Positions 49,879-57,529 of a stretch of 64,000 nt of DNA are shown piece after piece. The first letter of the stretch is position 1; each line of letters begins with the position of its first letter. Both the position numbers and the translations under genes were made by a program. The notes under the pieces are model-generated. The model did not search any database and was not told where the DNA came from. It was given only the letters and a program-made list of their open reading frames with translations. This DNA is from Treponema sp. (GTDB taxonomy: Bacteria > Spirochaetota > Spirochaetia > Treponematales > Treponemataceae). Location of the stretch: the NCBI GenBank assembly GCA_017935745.1, contig JAGBGX010000009.1:310001-374000 (forward strand), written 5' to 3'.

Positions 49879-49907
49879 TTGACATATTCTTTCTATTAAG
49901 CTATATT
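49879..49907 (+). promoter_or_regulatory. Promoter of the tRNA-Thr/rpmG/tRNA-Trp/secE/nusG transcript
   Basis: TTGACA (49879-49884), a 17-nt spacer and TATATT (49902-49907), 44 nt before the first base of tRNA-Thr. Confidence 0.75.
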
Positions 49908-49951
49908 TCCAAGACACATTATCATCTTTTTTTGGGGAAAGAACCCTAAAT

Positions 49952-50024
49952 GCTCTTGTAGCTCAGTCGGTAGAGCACATCGTTGGTAACGATGAGGTCA
50001 GCGGTCCGATTCCGCTCGGGAGCT
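49952..50024 (+). tRNA. tRNA-Thr (GGT anticodon)
   Basis: A 73-nt cloverleaf. The acceptor stem is GCTCTTG with CGGGAGC (two G-U pairs), the D arm contains TAGCTCAGTCGGTAGAGCA, the anticodon arm CATCG-TTGGTAA-CGATG gives anticodon GGT, and the T arm contains GGTCCGATTCC. CCA is not encoded. It is first in the conserved tRNA-Thr/rpmG/tRNA-Trp/secE cluster. Confidence 0.95.
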
Positions 50025-50036
50025 ATAAGCTTAAAA

Positions 50037-50199
50037 ACAGAGGAGTGTAAGATAAAAGCCGCTAAAACAGCACGGTTTTTATCTACTCAAAGTTTGCGTT
50101 GCAAACTTTTTTATCAACTGCACATTCTCATTTCATTGCGAATGTGCTTAAAAAGTCAATTCGGAAGCTGATGCTTCCTCATTGATTTTTTATGGGAGT
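50037..50199. repeat. Multi-hairpin intergenic element, copy B (full form)
   Basis: There are four hairpins. AGATAAAAGCCG pairs with CGGTTTTTATCT (50050-50083). AAAGTTTGC-GTT-GCAAACTTT spans 50089-50109. GCACATTC pairs with GAATGTGC around the loop TCATTTCATTGC (50120-50147). AAAAAGTCAA pairs with TTGATTTTTT with an inner GGAAGC/GCTTCC stem (50152-50191). GGGAG, the ribosome-binding site of rpmG, follows at once. Hairpin 1 and the last hairpin match copy A; hairpins 2 and 3 match copy C. Confidence 0.78.
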
Positions 50200-50206
50200 A
50201 AATCGT

Positions 50207-50383
50207 ATGGCAAGCAAGAAAAAGACAGCTGTAGAAATCATTGCCTTGCAGTGCACTGAATGCAAGCGTAAGAATTATACAACATACAAGAACCGCAAGA
50301 ATATCACTGGAAAGCTGGAGAAGAATAAGTATTGTCCGTTCTGCCGCAAGGAAATTCTGCACAAGGAAACAAAAGTAAAGTAA
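50207..50383 (+). CDS. rpmG: Ribosomal protein bL33
   Basis: The 58-residue protein of the large subunit has the zinc-binding type of L33: [11 protein letters not shown] and [14 protein letters not shown] supply the two CxxC pairs. ATG 50207 ([16 protein letters not shown]) has GGGAG upstream; the open frame starting at 50192 begins in the ribosome-binding region. It lies between tRNA-Thr and tRNA-Trp, a common bacterial arrangement next to secE. Confidence 0.96.
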   Translation: MASKKKTAVEIIALQCTECKRKNYTTYKNRKNITGKLEKNKYCPFCRKEILHKETKVK

Positions 50384-50421
50384 TGTATGGCGTTCCCTGA
50401 GCGGAGCGCACGTATATATTT

Positions 50422-50494
50422 AGGTCAGTAGCTCAGCTGGTAGAGTCCCGGTCTCCAAAACCGGTTGTCGCGGGTTCAAGTCCTGCCTGGCCTG
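50422..50494 (+). tRNA. tRNA-Trp (CCA anticodon)
   Basis: A 73-nt cloverleaf. The acceptor stem pairs AGGTCAG with CTGGCCT, the anticodon arm CCGGT-CTCCAAA-ACCGG has anticodon CCA, and the T arm contains GCGGGTTCAAGTCCTGC. The discriminator base is G, as in bacterial tRNA-Trp. secE follows 25 nt later. Confidence 0.95.
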
Positions 50495-50519
50495 GTAATT
50501 TCAAAAGATGAGGATGAAA

Positions 50520-50699
50520 ATGAAAAAAATTTTTCAGTTTTTTAAAGAATGTGCCGGCGAACTTAGGAAGGTGACATGGCCGACCCGCAGCGATGTTCTT
50601 TCTTCTACAAAAGTTGTCTTCATCTCTACTGTTGTTGTCGCGCTGATTCTTGGTCTTCTTGACTGGCTGTTTACCGAAGGCCTCCGCCTTGTGTTTTAA
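50520..50699 (+). CDS. secE: Protein translocase subunit SecE
   Basis: The 59-residue single-span protein clamps SecY in the translocon. The amphipathic part FFKECAGELRKVTWPTRSDVLSSTKVV carries the conserved WPTR motif, followed by one membrane segment (FISTVVVALILGLLDWLF). ATG 50520 was chosen over 50508 and 50514 because AGGATG lies just upstream. nusG follows after 15 nt. Confidence 0.95.
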   Translation: MKKIFQFFKECAGELRKVTWPTRSDVLSSTKVVFISTVVVALILGLLDWLFTEGLRLVF

Positions 50700-50714
50700 G
50701 AGTGGGATAGTTGA

Positions 50715-51272
50715 ATGGCAAGAAGCTGGTATATCCTTCAGATTTATACAGGTTATGAACAGAAAATCCATAGAACGCTGAATTCCATGCTTCAGGAAGG
50801 CAAGCTTGACGCGAATGTTGTTTTTCAAGTGAAAGTTCCGACAGAAGAAGTTGTGGATGTTTCAAATGGAAAAAAACGCATTAAGAACAATCTGATTCTG
50901 CCCGGCTACATTATGATTGAAATGGATCTTCCGCAGATTGGATGGAAGGCGACATGCTCCCAGATACGCCGTATTCAGGGTGTGACCGGGTTTGTTGGCG
51001 TGAAGCCTTCTGAACGGCCGCGTCCTATTTCAACAGATGAAGCCAAGAATATTCTTCAGATGGCTGGAGAACTGAAAGGTGAAAAGCAGGTCCGCATAAA
51101 GCAGAATTTTGAAATCGGCGAGACAGTGAAGATTACAGAAGGGCCGTTTGCAACATTCAGCGGTGCAATTGAAGAAGTCAATACAGAAAAGAACCGTCTG
51201 CGTGTGAACGTCCAGATTTTCGGGCGGGCAACGCCAGTTGAAGTTGATATTCTTCAGGTTGAAAAAATTTAA
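50715..51272 (+). CDS. nusG: Transcription termination/antitermination factor NusG
   Basis: The 185-residue protein has an N-terminal RNA-polymerase-clamp-binding NGN domain (WYILQIYTGYEQKIHRTL, LPGYIMIEMDL, GVTGFVG) and a C-terminal KOW domain (FEIGETVKITEGPFATFSGAIEEVN) that contacts Rho or ribosomal protein S10. It keeps elongating polymerase processive and couples it to Rho or the ribosome. Confidence 0.97.
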   Translation: MARSWYILQIYTGYEQKIHRTLNSMLQEGKLDANVVFQVKVPTEEVVDVSNGKKRIKNNLILPGYIMIEMDLPQIGWKATCSQIRRIQGVTGFVGVKPSERPRPISTDEAKNILQMAGELKGEKQVRIKQNFEIGETVKITEGPFATFSGAIEEVNTEKNRLRVNVQIFGRATPVEVDILQVEKI

Positions 51273-51453
51273 CTGCCAGGACCGGCAGATTTTTGCTGTC
51301 TGAGTCAGAAGGGCAGCACTGTTATTTGATAGAATCTGGCGTTCTTTTTGGAATGCTTTTTTCTTAGTTTGGGAGAAATGCACGTCCGTTGGACATAGGC
51401 ATTTCGCTAGGGCTTGAATTTTCAGAGCCTGCACCAATGTAAGGAGATACATT
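51273..51453 (+). promoter_or_regulatory. rplK leader region with a candidate L1-type control hairpin
   Basis: The 181-nt region between nusG and rplK holds CTGCC/GGCAG (51273-51288), a weak promoter TTGATA-N17-TGGAAT (51326-51354) and a compound hairpin at 51375-51405: outer GAAATGC/GCATTTC around inner GTCC-GTT-GGAC, with unpaired bases between. L1 represses the rplK-rplA mRNA in many bacteria through a leader site imitating its rRNA target; whether this hairpin is that site is inference. Confidence 0.4.
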
Positions 51454-51888
51454 ATGGCCACAAAAAAGGTTACAGCTGTCATTAAACTTCAGTGCCCTGC
51501 CGGCGCTGCAACGCCAGCTCCGCCTGTTGGACCGGCTCTTGGGCCTCATGGAGTTTCTGCACCGAAATTCGTTCAGGAATTCAATGACAGGACAAAGAGC
51601 ATGGAAAAGGGACTGATAATCCCTGTTGTCATCACTGTCTATCAGGACAAATCCTACACATTTATTCTCAAGACTCCTCCTGCCGCTGTTCTTATCAAGA
51701 AAGCTGCCGGAATTCAGAAAGGCTCAGGAAATCCGCTCCGCAATAAAGTGGGCACGCTTTCCAGAAAGTCTCTTGAGGAAATTGCAAAGCAGAAGCTTCC
51801 TGATCTTAACGCTAATGACGTTGAGGCGGCGAAGAAAATCATTGCCGGTACTGCACGCAGTATGGGCATAGAAGTGGAGGCTGAATAA
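51454..51888 (+). CDS. rplK: Ribosomal protein uL11
   Basis: The 144-residue protein binds 23S rRNA at the GTPase centre. It shows [23 protein letters not shown], the Pro-rich linker of L11, and a C-terminal RNA-binding domain with [18 protein letters not shown] and [18 protein letters not shown] precedes the ATG. Its TAA overlaps the ATG of rplA by one base. Confidence 0.97.
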   Translation: MATKKVTAVIKLQCPAGAATPAPPVGPALGPHGVSAPKFVQEFNDRTKSMEKGLIIPVVITVYQDKSYTFILKTPPAAVLIKKAAGIQKGSGNPLRNKVGTLSRKSLEEIAKQKLPDLNANDVEAAKKIIAGTARSMGIEVEAE

Positions 51889-52565
51889 TGAAGCACGGAA
51901 AAAAGTACCGCGAATCATTGAAGAAATACGATCCGGCGAAGAAGTACGGAATTTCCGAAGCTTGCCAGCTTGTAAAGGAGCTTCACTATGTCAATTTTGA
52001 TGAGACAGTGGAGCTTTCTGTTTCCCTTAAGCTTGAAAAGAACCAGACTGTGCGCGATACGCTTGTGTTTCCTCACCAGTTTACGGCGGAAAAGCGTGTC
52101 CTTGTTTTCTGTAAGGATGAGCGTGTAAAGGAAGCGCTTGATGCAGGTGCAACATACGCGGGCACAGAGTACATTGAAAAGGTGAAGGGCGGCTGGCTTG
52201 ATTTTGATGTTGCTGTTGCTACGCCTGACATGATGAAAGATGTTGGACGTCTCGGAATGGTTTTGGGACGCAAGGGGCTTATGCCGAACCCGAAAACAGG
52301 AACAGTCACACCGAACATTGCGGATGCTGTTGCAGAGCTTAAAAAGGGCCGCACAGAATTCCGTGCTGACAAGACTGGTGTCATTCATATTCCTGTAGGA
52401 AAGGTTTCAATGGATGCAAAGGATACTGCTGAAAACGTGAATGTGTTCCTTGCAGAGCTTGAGCGCAAAAAGCCGGCTGATGCAAAGTCTGGATTTGTCC
52501 GCTCTGTTTCGCTCAGTTCTTCTATGGGGCCTGGCGTTTGGGTTGACTTTAAGGAGGCGGAATAA
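51888..52565 (+). CDS. rplA: Ribosomal protein uL1
   Basis: The 225-residue protein forms the mobile L1 stalk at the E site and often represses its own operon. The signature GLMPNPKTGTVTPNIADAV is complete, with FVRSVSLSSSMGPGVWVDF at the end. It is coupled to rplK at the start and to rplJ at the end, each by a TAATG overlap. Confidence 0.97.
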   Translation: MKHGKKYRESLKKYDPAKKYGISEACQLVKELHYVNFDETVELSVSLKLEKNQTVRDTLVFPHQFTAEKRVLVFCKDERVKEALDAGATYAGTEYIEKVKGGWLDFDVAVATPDMMKDVGRLGMVLGRKGLMPNPKTGTVTPNIADAVAELKKGRTEFRADKTGVIHIPVGKVSMDAKDTAENVNVFLAELERKKPADAKSGFVRSVSLSSSMGPGVWVDFKEAE

Positions 52566-53167
52566 TGGCGATTCTGGCGAAAAAAATTCAGCCTAGTAAA
52601 ACACAGGCTATTGAAGAAGCAAAAAAAGTCCTGAGTGAGTATAAAGACTTTATTTTTGTTGAGTACCGCGGACTGACTGTTGAGCAGATTACAAAGCTTC
52701 GTCATTCTCTCCGTGAAAAAAATACGCAGTTCAAGGTGTTCAAGAACAACTTTGCGCGGATTGCTTTTGACGAGATGAAGAACGGCTCTGTTTCGCAGTA
52801 TCTTTCCGGGCCGACGGCGATTGCCATGATTAAGGAAGATGCAAACGAATCTGCAAAAGTTCTGTTCGACTTTGTGAAGGATGCACCTTCCCTCGTTGTA
52901 AAAGGCGCGTGGGTGGAAAATGAGCTGTATGATGCTGAAAAAATCGAAGCATTTGCAAAGCTCCCTGGAAAGAAGCAGCTTATCGCGATGATTATGTCTG
53001 CAATCAATGGGCCTGCAAGAAAACTTGCCGGAACATTGCAAGCATATGTTGAAAAACTGGAAAAAGAAGGTCCGGCGGCCGCAGCTCCCAAGGCGGAAGA
53101 AGCGGCTCCTGCTCCTGCGGCAGAGGCTCCAGCAGCCGAAGCGGCTCCTGCTCCAGCAGCCGAGTAA
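52565..53167 (+). CDS. rplJ: Ribosomal protein uL10 with an Ala/Pro/Glu-rich tail
   Basis: The protein has 200 residues, against about 165-175 in most bacteria. Residues 1-170 match L10: FVEYRGLTVEQITKLRHSLRE, FKVFKNNFARIA and the C-terminal helix (LPGKKQLIAMIMSAINGPARKLAGTLQAYVEKLE) that binds L7/L12 dimers. About 30 further residues consist almost only of Ala, Pro and Glu. L10 anchors the L12 stalk that recruits translation factors. It is coupled to rplA; rplL follows after 159 nt. Confidence 0.96.
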   Translation: MAILAKKIQPSKTQAIEEAKKVLSEYKDFIFVEYRGLTVEQITKLRHSLREKNTQFKVFKNNFARIAFDEMKNGSVSQYLSGPTAIAMIKEDANESAKVLFDFVKDAPSLVVKGAWVENELYDAEKIEAFAKLPGKKQLIAMIMSAINGPARKLAGTLQAYVEKLEKEGPAAAAPKAEEAAPAPAAEAPAAEAAPAPAAE

Positions 53168-53326
53168 TATCGGCAGGCCGCATGGCCTAGAGAGGATCTT
53201 TTTTCACTGCGGTCAGGCTTCATAGCTGTCGACTGTCCGCAGGCAAACCGAATGCAGAGTTACGGAACAGTTTGTTTTTATCTGCACGGATTTTAACTAA
53301 TCATAATTGATTATGGAGAAGACAAT
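53168..53326 (+). other. rplJ-rplL intergenic region with two hairpins
   Basis: AGGCC-GCAT-GGCCT (53175-53190) and a longer stem CTGCGG/CCGCAG (53207-53242) are visible, with a T6 run between them. They may attenuate transcription or mark processing sites; no promoter with good boxes is seen. Confidence 0.35.
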
Positions 53327-53701
53327 ATGGCAGCTCTTACAAATGATGAAATTCTTGAGGCAATTGCAAACATGACAGTTCAGCAGGCAGCTGATCTTGT
53401 AAAGGCAATGGAAGAAAAATTTGGCGTTTCCGCAGCTGCGCCAGTTGCAGTAGCAGCAGGCCCGGCAGCCGCAGCAGAAGAAGAGCAGACAGAATTTACT
53501 GTTACTCTTGAGTCTATCGATCCTGCAAAGAAGATGGACGTTATCAAGGCAGTCAAGGCTGCGACAGGACTTGGACTTAAGGAAGCGATGGCAATTGTCA
53601 CTGGCGCTCCTCAGGTTGTCAAGGAAGGCGTGTCTAAGGCTGATGCTGACAAGCTTATTGCTGACATTACTGCTGCCGGCGGAAAAGTAAGCAAGAAATA
53701 A
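53327..53701 (+). CDS. rplL: Ribosomal protein bL12 (L7/L12)
   Basis: The 124-residue protein has an N-terminal dimerisation domain ([23 protein letters not shown]), an Ala-rich hinge ([17 protein letters not shown]) and the factor-binding C-terminal domain ([21 protein letters not shown]). It forms the stalk that recruits EF-Tu and EF-G. GGAGA precedes the ATG. Confidence 0.97.
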   Translation: MAALTNDEILEAIANMTVQQAADLVKAMEEKFGVSAAAPVAVAAGPAAAAEEEQTEFTVTLESIDPAKKMDVIKAVKAATGLGLKEAMAIVTGAPQVVKEGVSKADADKLIADITAAGGKVSKK

Positions 53702-53808
53702 CTGGCACTGGGTTAGTCTTTGACAGTGCGGAAAAAAGCCCTGCGCTTTTGGAAGCACTATAGTGCAGCGGCAGTTCTGCCTCAGTTTGCAGAGCTGCTA
53801 GACTTCAG

Positions 53809-53838
53809 CTTCAGGGAAATATGTTCCTTGAGGCTTTT
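53809..53838 (+). terminator. Attenuator-like hairpin between rplL and rpoB
   Basis: CTTCAGGGAA (53809-53818) pairs with TTCCTTGAGG (53824-53833, with G-U pairs) around ATATG, followed by CTTTT. In other bacteria partial termination between rplL and rpoB sets the ratio of ribosomal protein to polymerase; that role is inferred here. The rest of the 270-nt gap shows GGCAG-TT-CTGCC (53770-53781) and no open frame. Confidence 0.5.
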
Positions 53839-53971
53839 GTCGTCAATAAAAAAAGTGCAGAGTTTTATCTGCTGGAACAGCAGTTTCCGATAGGGCGCAG
53901 GTTCTCGTGCTGAGCAAAGTCTTTGCTTGTAGCGGTTTCTGTGCACCAGTCCGCATCCAAAGAGGTATGCA

Positions 53972-56900
53972 ATGTTCGCTAAGAGCAAGAAAATTGTCCG
54001 CCAGTACATAGGGAAGGATATCCAGGACTTTATGGAGCTTCCTAACCTCATTGACATTCAGCTTTCTTCCTATGAAGAATTTATTCAGAAAGACAGACTG
54101 GAAAAAGGCGAGCCCTTGCTGAATCAGGGCCTTCAGGAAGTTTTTACTTCAACATTTCCAATTGAAAGTCCTGCCGCAGATATGTCGCTTGAATATGAAT
54201 TTTACGAGCTTGACTATGACAGCATAAAGTTCAACGAGCAGGAATGCAAAAAGAAAGGAGCAACGTATGCTGTTCCTTTGAAAGCCAGAATAAACCTGAA
54301 CTTTAAGGAAACAGGAGCAATCCTTCAGAAAGATATTTACATGGGTGATGTTCCGCTTATGACAGACCGCGGGACATTTATCATCAACGGCGCAGAACGT
54401 GTCGTTGTCAGCCAGATTCACCGTTCTCCGGGAGTTATTTTTCAGCGCGACAAGGGAATTTTGTCAAGCAGAATTATTCCGTACCGCGGTTCATGGCTTG
54501 AATTTGAAATCGATCAGAAAAAAGAGCTTATATATGCAAAAATCGACCGCAAGAAGAAAATTCTCGGCACGATTTTTTTGCGTGCGTTCGGATATGCAAC
54601 GCGCGAAGAAATTATCAGCTGTTTTTATGTTACAGAGACAGTGAAAATTCCGTCTGATGCAGAGAAGCGCGAAGAGCTTTCCGGCAGAGTGCTTGCCAAA
54701 CCTGTCCTTGTAAAGGATGAGGATTCTGGAGAAGAAAAAAAGCTGTTCCGTGCGGGCGACAAGCTGCATCCGCATGACATAGATGACCTTGTTGCAAACG
54801 GAATCAAGGAAATTGAAGTCATCACGTTCAATGCAAAAAAGCGTCCTGATGACAAGGAGGAAAAAAATCCTTCGCTTGACAGTGAAATGATTATCAACTG
54901 CTTTGAGCGCGAGGAAATTCTTTTCTCTAAGGACGGCTCTGCAAATGCTGATGAGCCGACAAAGGAAGAGTGCCTTTCAAAAGTGTACGCTGTTCTTATG
55001 CCGGGCGAGCCGATTACTGTTGAAGCCGCAGAGCGCGACTTGACAACCATGTTCTTCAGCCTGCGCCGCTATGACCTTGGTCGTGTGGGACGCTACAAGC
55101 TGAACAAGAAATTCGACTATAAGAATCCTGCCGAAGACATGACGCTTACAAAGGATGATATCATCCAGACGATGAAGCACCTTATAGAAGTGTATATCGG
55201 GGACGAGCCGCTTGATGACATTGACCACCTGGGACGCCGCCGTGTCAGATCTGTGGGGGAGCTTCTGACAAACCAGTTTAAGACTGCGTTTGCCCGCATG
55301 GAGCGCATTGCAAAGGACCGCATGAACCTTAAGGAAACCGAAACCCTTAAGCCGCAGGACTTGATTTCAATCAAGCCGATTATTTCTTCAATCCGCGAAT
55401 TCTTCGGCTCAAGCCAGCTTTCCCAGTTTATGGATCAGGTGAATCCGCTTGCAGAACTGACGCATAAGCGCCGTCTGAACGCGCTCGGACCTGGAGGACT
55501 TTCCCGTGACAGAGCCGGATTTGAAGTCCGCGATGTTCATTACACGCATTACGGCAGAATGTGCCCGATTGAAACTCCTGAAGGCCCGAACATCGGACTT
55601 ATTGTTTCGCTTGCCATATTTACACGGGTGAATGAATACGGATTCCTTGAAGAGCCGTACCGCAAGGTTGTGAACGGAAAAGCCACAGCAGAAGTTGACT
55701 ATCTTGATCCGATGGATGAAGACAAGTATTACATCGGGCAGGTCACGGAAGGAATAAAGGCAGACGGATCTTTCCCGACTGACTTGGTTTCGTGCCGTCA
55801 TCGCGGTGACTATACAAGTCGTTCCCCGAAAGATATTCAGTATATGGATGTTTCGCCGCGTCAGGTTATTTCTGTTTCTGCGTCCTTGGTTCCGTTCCTT
55901 GAGCATGATGACGCGAACCGTGCCTTGATGGGCTGCAATATGCAGCGTCAGGCAGTTCCGCTTTTGTTTGCCGAGCCTCCGTATGTTGGCACGGGAATGG
56001 AGCAGAAGGCTGCGTATGATTCCGGTGTTCTGATAAAGGCGTGCCGTGCGGGAACTGTAAAATGGGTTGAAAGCGATCTGGTGAAAATCAAGCCGGACGG
56101 AGTGAAAGGAGATGTTCTTGATGAATATCCGCTTCTGAAATATCAGAAGACAAACAGCGACACATGCAATCACCAGCGTCCTGTTGTGCAGGTGGGCGAG
56201 CATGTTGAAGCAGGCGGAGTCATTGCAGACGGGCCGGCGACTTTTAACGGCGAGCTTGCCCTCGGACGCAATATTCTTGTCGGATTTGTTCCGTGGAATG
56301 GATATAACTACGAAGATGCTGTTCTTATCAGTCAGCGTGTCGTAAAAGAGGATATGTACACTTCAATTCATATCCATGAATTCCAGACAGAAATCCGCGA
56401 GACAAAGCTCGGGCCGGAGCGCATTACCCGCGACATTCCGAACACTTCAGAAAAAATTCTTGACAATCTTGATTCTGAAGGAATTGTCCGTGTGGGAGCA
56501 AAAGTCCGTTCAGGCGACATTCTTGTCGGAAAAGTCACTCCAAAAAGCGAGACGGAGACAACGCCTGAATTCAAGCTTTTGAATTCCATTTTCGGTGAAA
56601 AAGCGAAGGAAGTGCGGGATTCTTCACTCAAGCTGCCGCACGGAGTTCAGGGAGTTGTCATCGATATTCAGCGGCTGAAAAGAAGCGAAGGTGACGAGCT
56701 TCAGCCTGGCGTTGATGAGCAGGTGAAAGTCATCATTGCAGACAAAAGGAAGCTTGTTGTCGGTGACAAAATGGCCGGCCGCCACGGAAACAAGGGCGTT
56801 GTAGCCCGGATTCTTCCTGTGGAAGATATGCCGTACCTTGAGGATGGAACTCCGCTTGATGTCTGCCTGAACCCGCTTGGCGTTCCGTCCCGTATGAATA

Positions 56901-57529
56901 TCGGGCAGATTATGGAGTCAGAGCTTGGCCGGGCTGGACTTGTATTGAATGAATGGTATAATTCTCCGGCTTTCCAGACGCCGTCTCAGGAGCAGATTGC
57001 AGAAAAGCTTGTGCAGGCAGGACTTTCTCCTGACTGCAAGCAGATTGTCCGTGACGGATTTACCGGCGAGCCGTTCCTTAATCCGATTTTTGTCGGCGTC
57101 ATTTACTTTATGAAGTTGCATCACTTGGTTGACGACAAGATGCATGCGCGCTCAACCGGCCCGTATTCCCTTGTCACGCAGCAGCCGCTTGGCGGAAAGG
57201 CTCAGTTCGGCGGACAGCGTCTTGGAGAAATGGAAGTCTGGGCGCTTGAGGCTTACGGCGCAGCCAACACGCTGCAGGAAATGATGACAATCAAGTCTGA
57301 CGACATGAACGGCCGTTCAAAAGTATATGAATCGATTGTAAAAGGCGAGCCTACAGCACCGATTGGTGTTCCTGAGTCATTCAATGTTCTTGTTCAGGAA
57401 CTTCGCGGACTGGCTTTGGATTTTACAATTTATGATGACAAGGGCAAGCAAATTGCTCTCACTGAGCGCGATCAGGAACTTATAGACAAAGTTGGCGCCG
57501 GTTTTGACAAGGAGAATGAAAATGCGTGA
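53972..57529 (+). CDS. rpoB: RNA polymerase beta subunit
   Basis: The 1185-residue catalytic subunit is complete, with the rifampicin-pocket region [38 protein letters not shown] and the Mg-region blocks [18 protein letters not shown] and [14 protein letters not shown]. Asn stands where Escherichia coli has Ser531 (codon 55478-55480), a change associated with natural rifampicin resistance in spirochaetes. AAGAGG precedes the ATG. It overlaps rpoC by 8 bp. Confidence 0.98.
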   Translation: MFAKSKKIVRQYIGKDIQDFMELPNLIDIQLSSYEEFIQKDRLEKGEPLLNQGLQEVFTSTFPIESPAADMSLEYEFYELDYDSIKFNEQECKKKGATYAVPLKARINLNFKETGAILQKDIYMGDVPLMTDRGTFIINGAERVVVSQIHRSPGVIFQRDKGILSSRIIPYRGSWLEFEIDQKKELIYAKIDRKKKILGTIFLRAFGYATREEIISCFYVTETVKIPSDAEKREELSGRVLAKPVLVKDEDSGEEKKLFRAGDKLHPHDIDDLVANGIKEIEVITFNAKKRPDDKEEKNPSLDSEMIINCFEREEILFSKDGSANADEPTKEECLSKVYAVLMPGEPITVEAAERDLTTMFFSLRRYDLGRVGRYKLNKKFDYKNPAEDMTLTKDDIIQTMKHLIEVYIGDEPLDDIDHLGRRRVRSVGELLTNQFKTAFARMERIAKDRMNLKETETLKPQDLISIKPIISSIREFFGSSQLSQFMDQVNPLAELTHKRRLNALGPGGLSRDRAGFEVRDVHYTHYGRMCPIETPEGPNIGLIVSLAIFTRVNEYGFLEEPYRKVVNGKATAEVDYLDPMDEDKYYIGQVTEGIKADGSFPTDLVSCRHRGDYTSRSPKDIQYMDVSPRQVISVSASLVPFLEHDDANRALMGCNMQRQAVPLLFAEPPYVGTGMEQKAAYDSGVLIKACRAGTVKWVESDLVKIKPDGVKGDVLDEYPLLKYQKTNSDTCNHQRPVVQVGEHVEAGGVIADGPATFNGELALGRNILVGFVPWNGYNYEDAVLISQRVVKEDMYTSIHIHEFQTEIRETKLGPERITRDIPNTSEKILDNLDSEGIVRVGAKVRSGDILVGKVTPKSETETTPEFKLLNSIFGEKAKEVRDSSLKLPHGVQGVVIDIQRLKRSEGDELQPGVDEQVKVIIADKRKLVVGDKMAGRHGNKGVVARILPVEDMPYLEDGTPLDVCLNPLGVPSRMNIGQIMESELGRAGLVLNEWYNSPAFQTPSQEQIAEKLVQAGLSPDCKQIVRDGFTGEPFLNPIFVGVIYFMKLHHLVDDKMHARSTGPYSLVTQQPLGGKAQFGGQRLGEMEVWALEAYGAANTLQEMMTIKSDDMNGRSKVYESIVKGEPTAPIGVPESFNVLVQELRGLALDFTIYDDKGKQIALTERDQELIDKVGAGFDKENENA

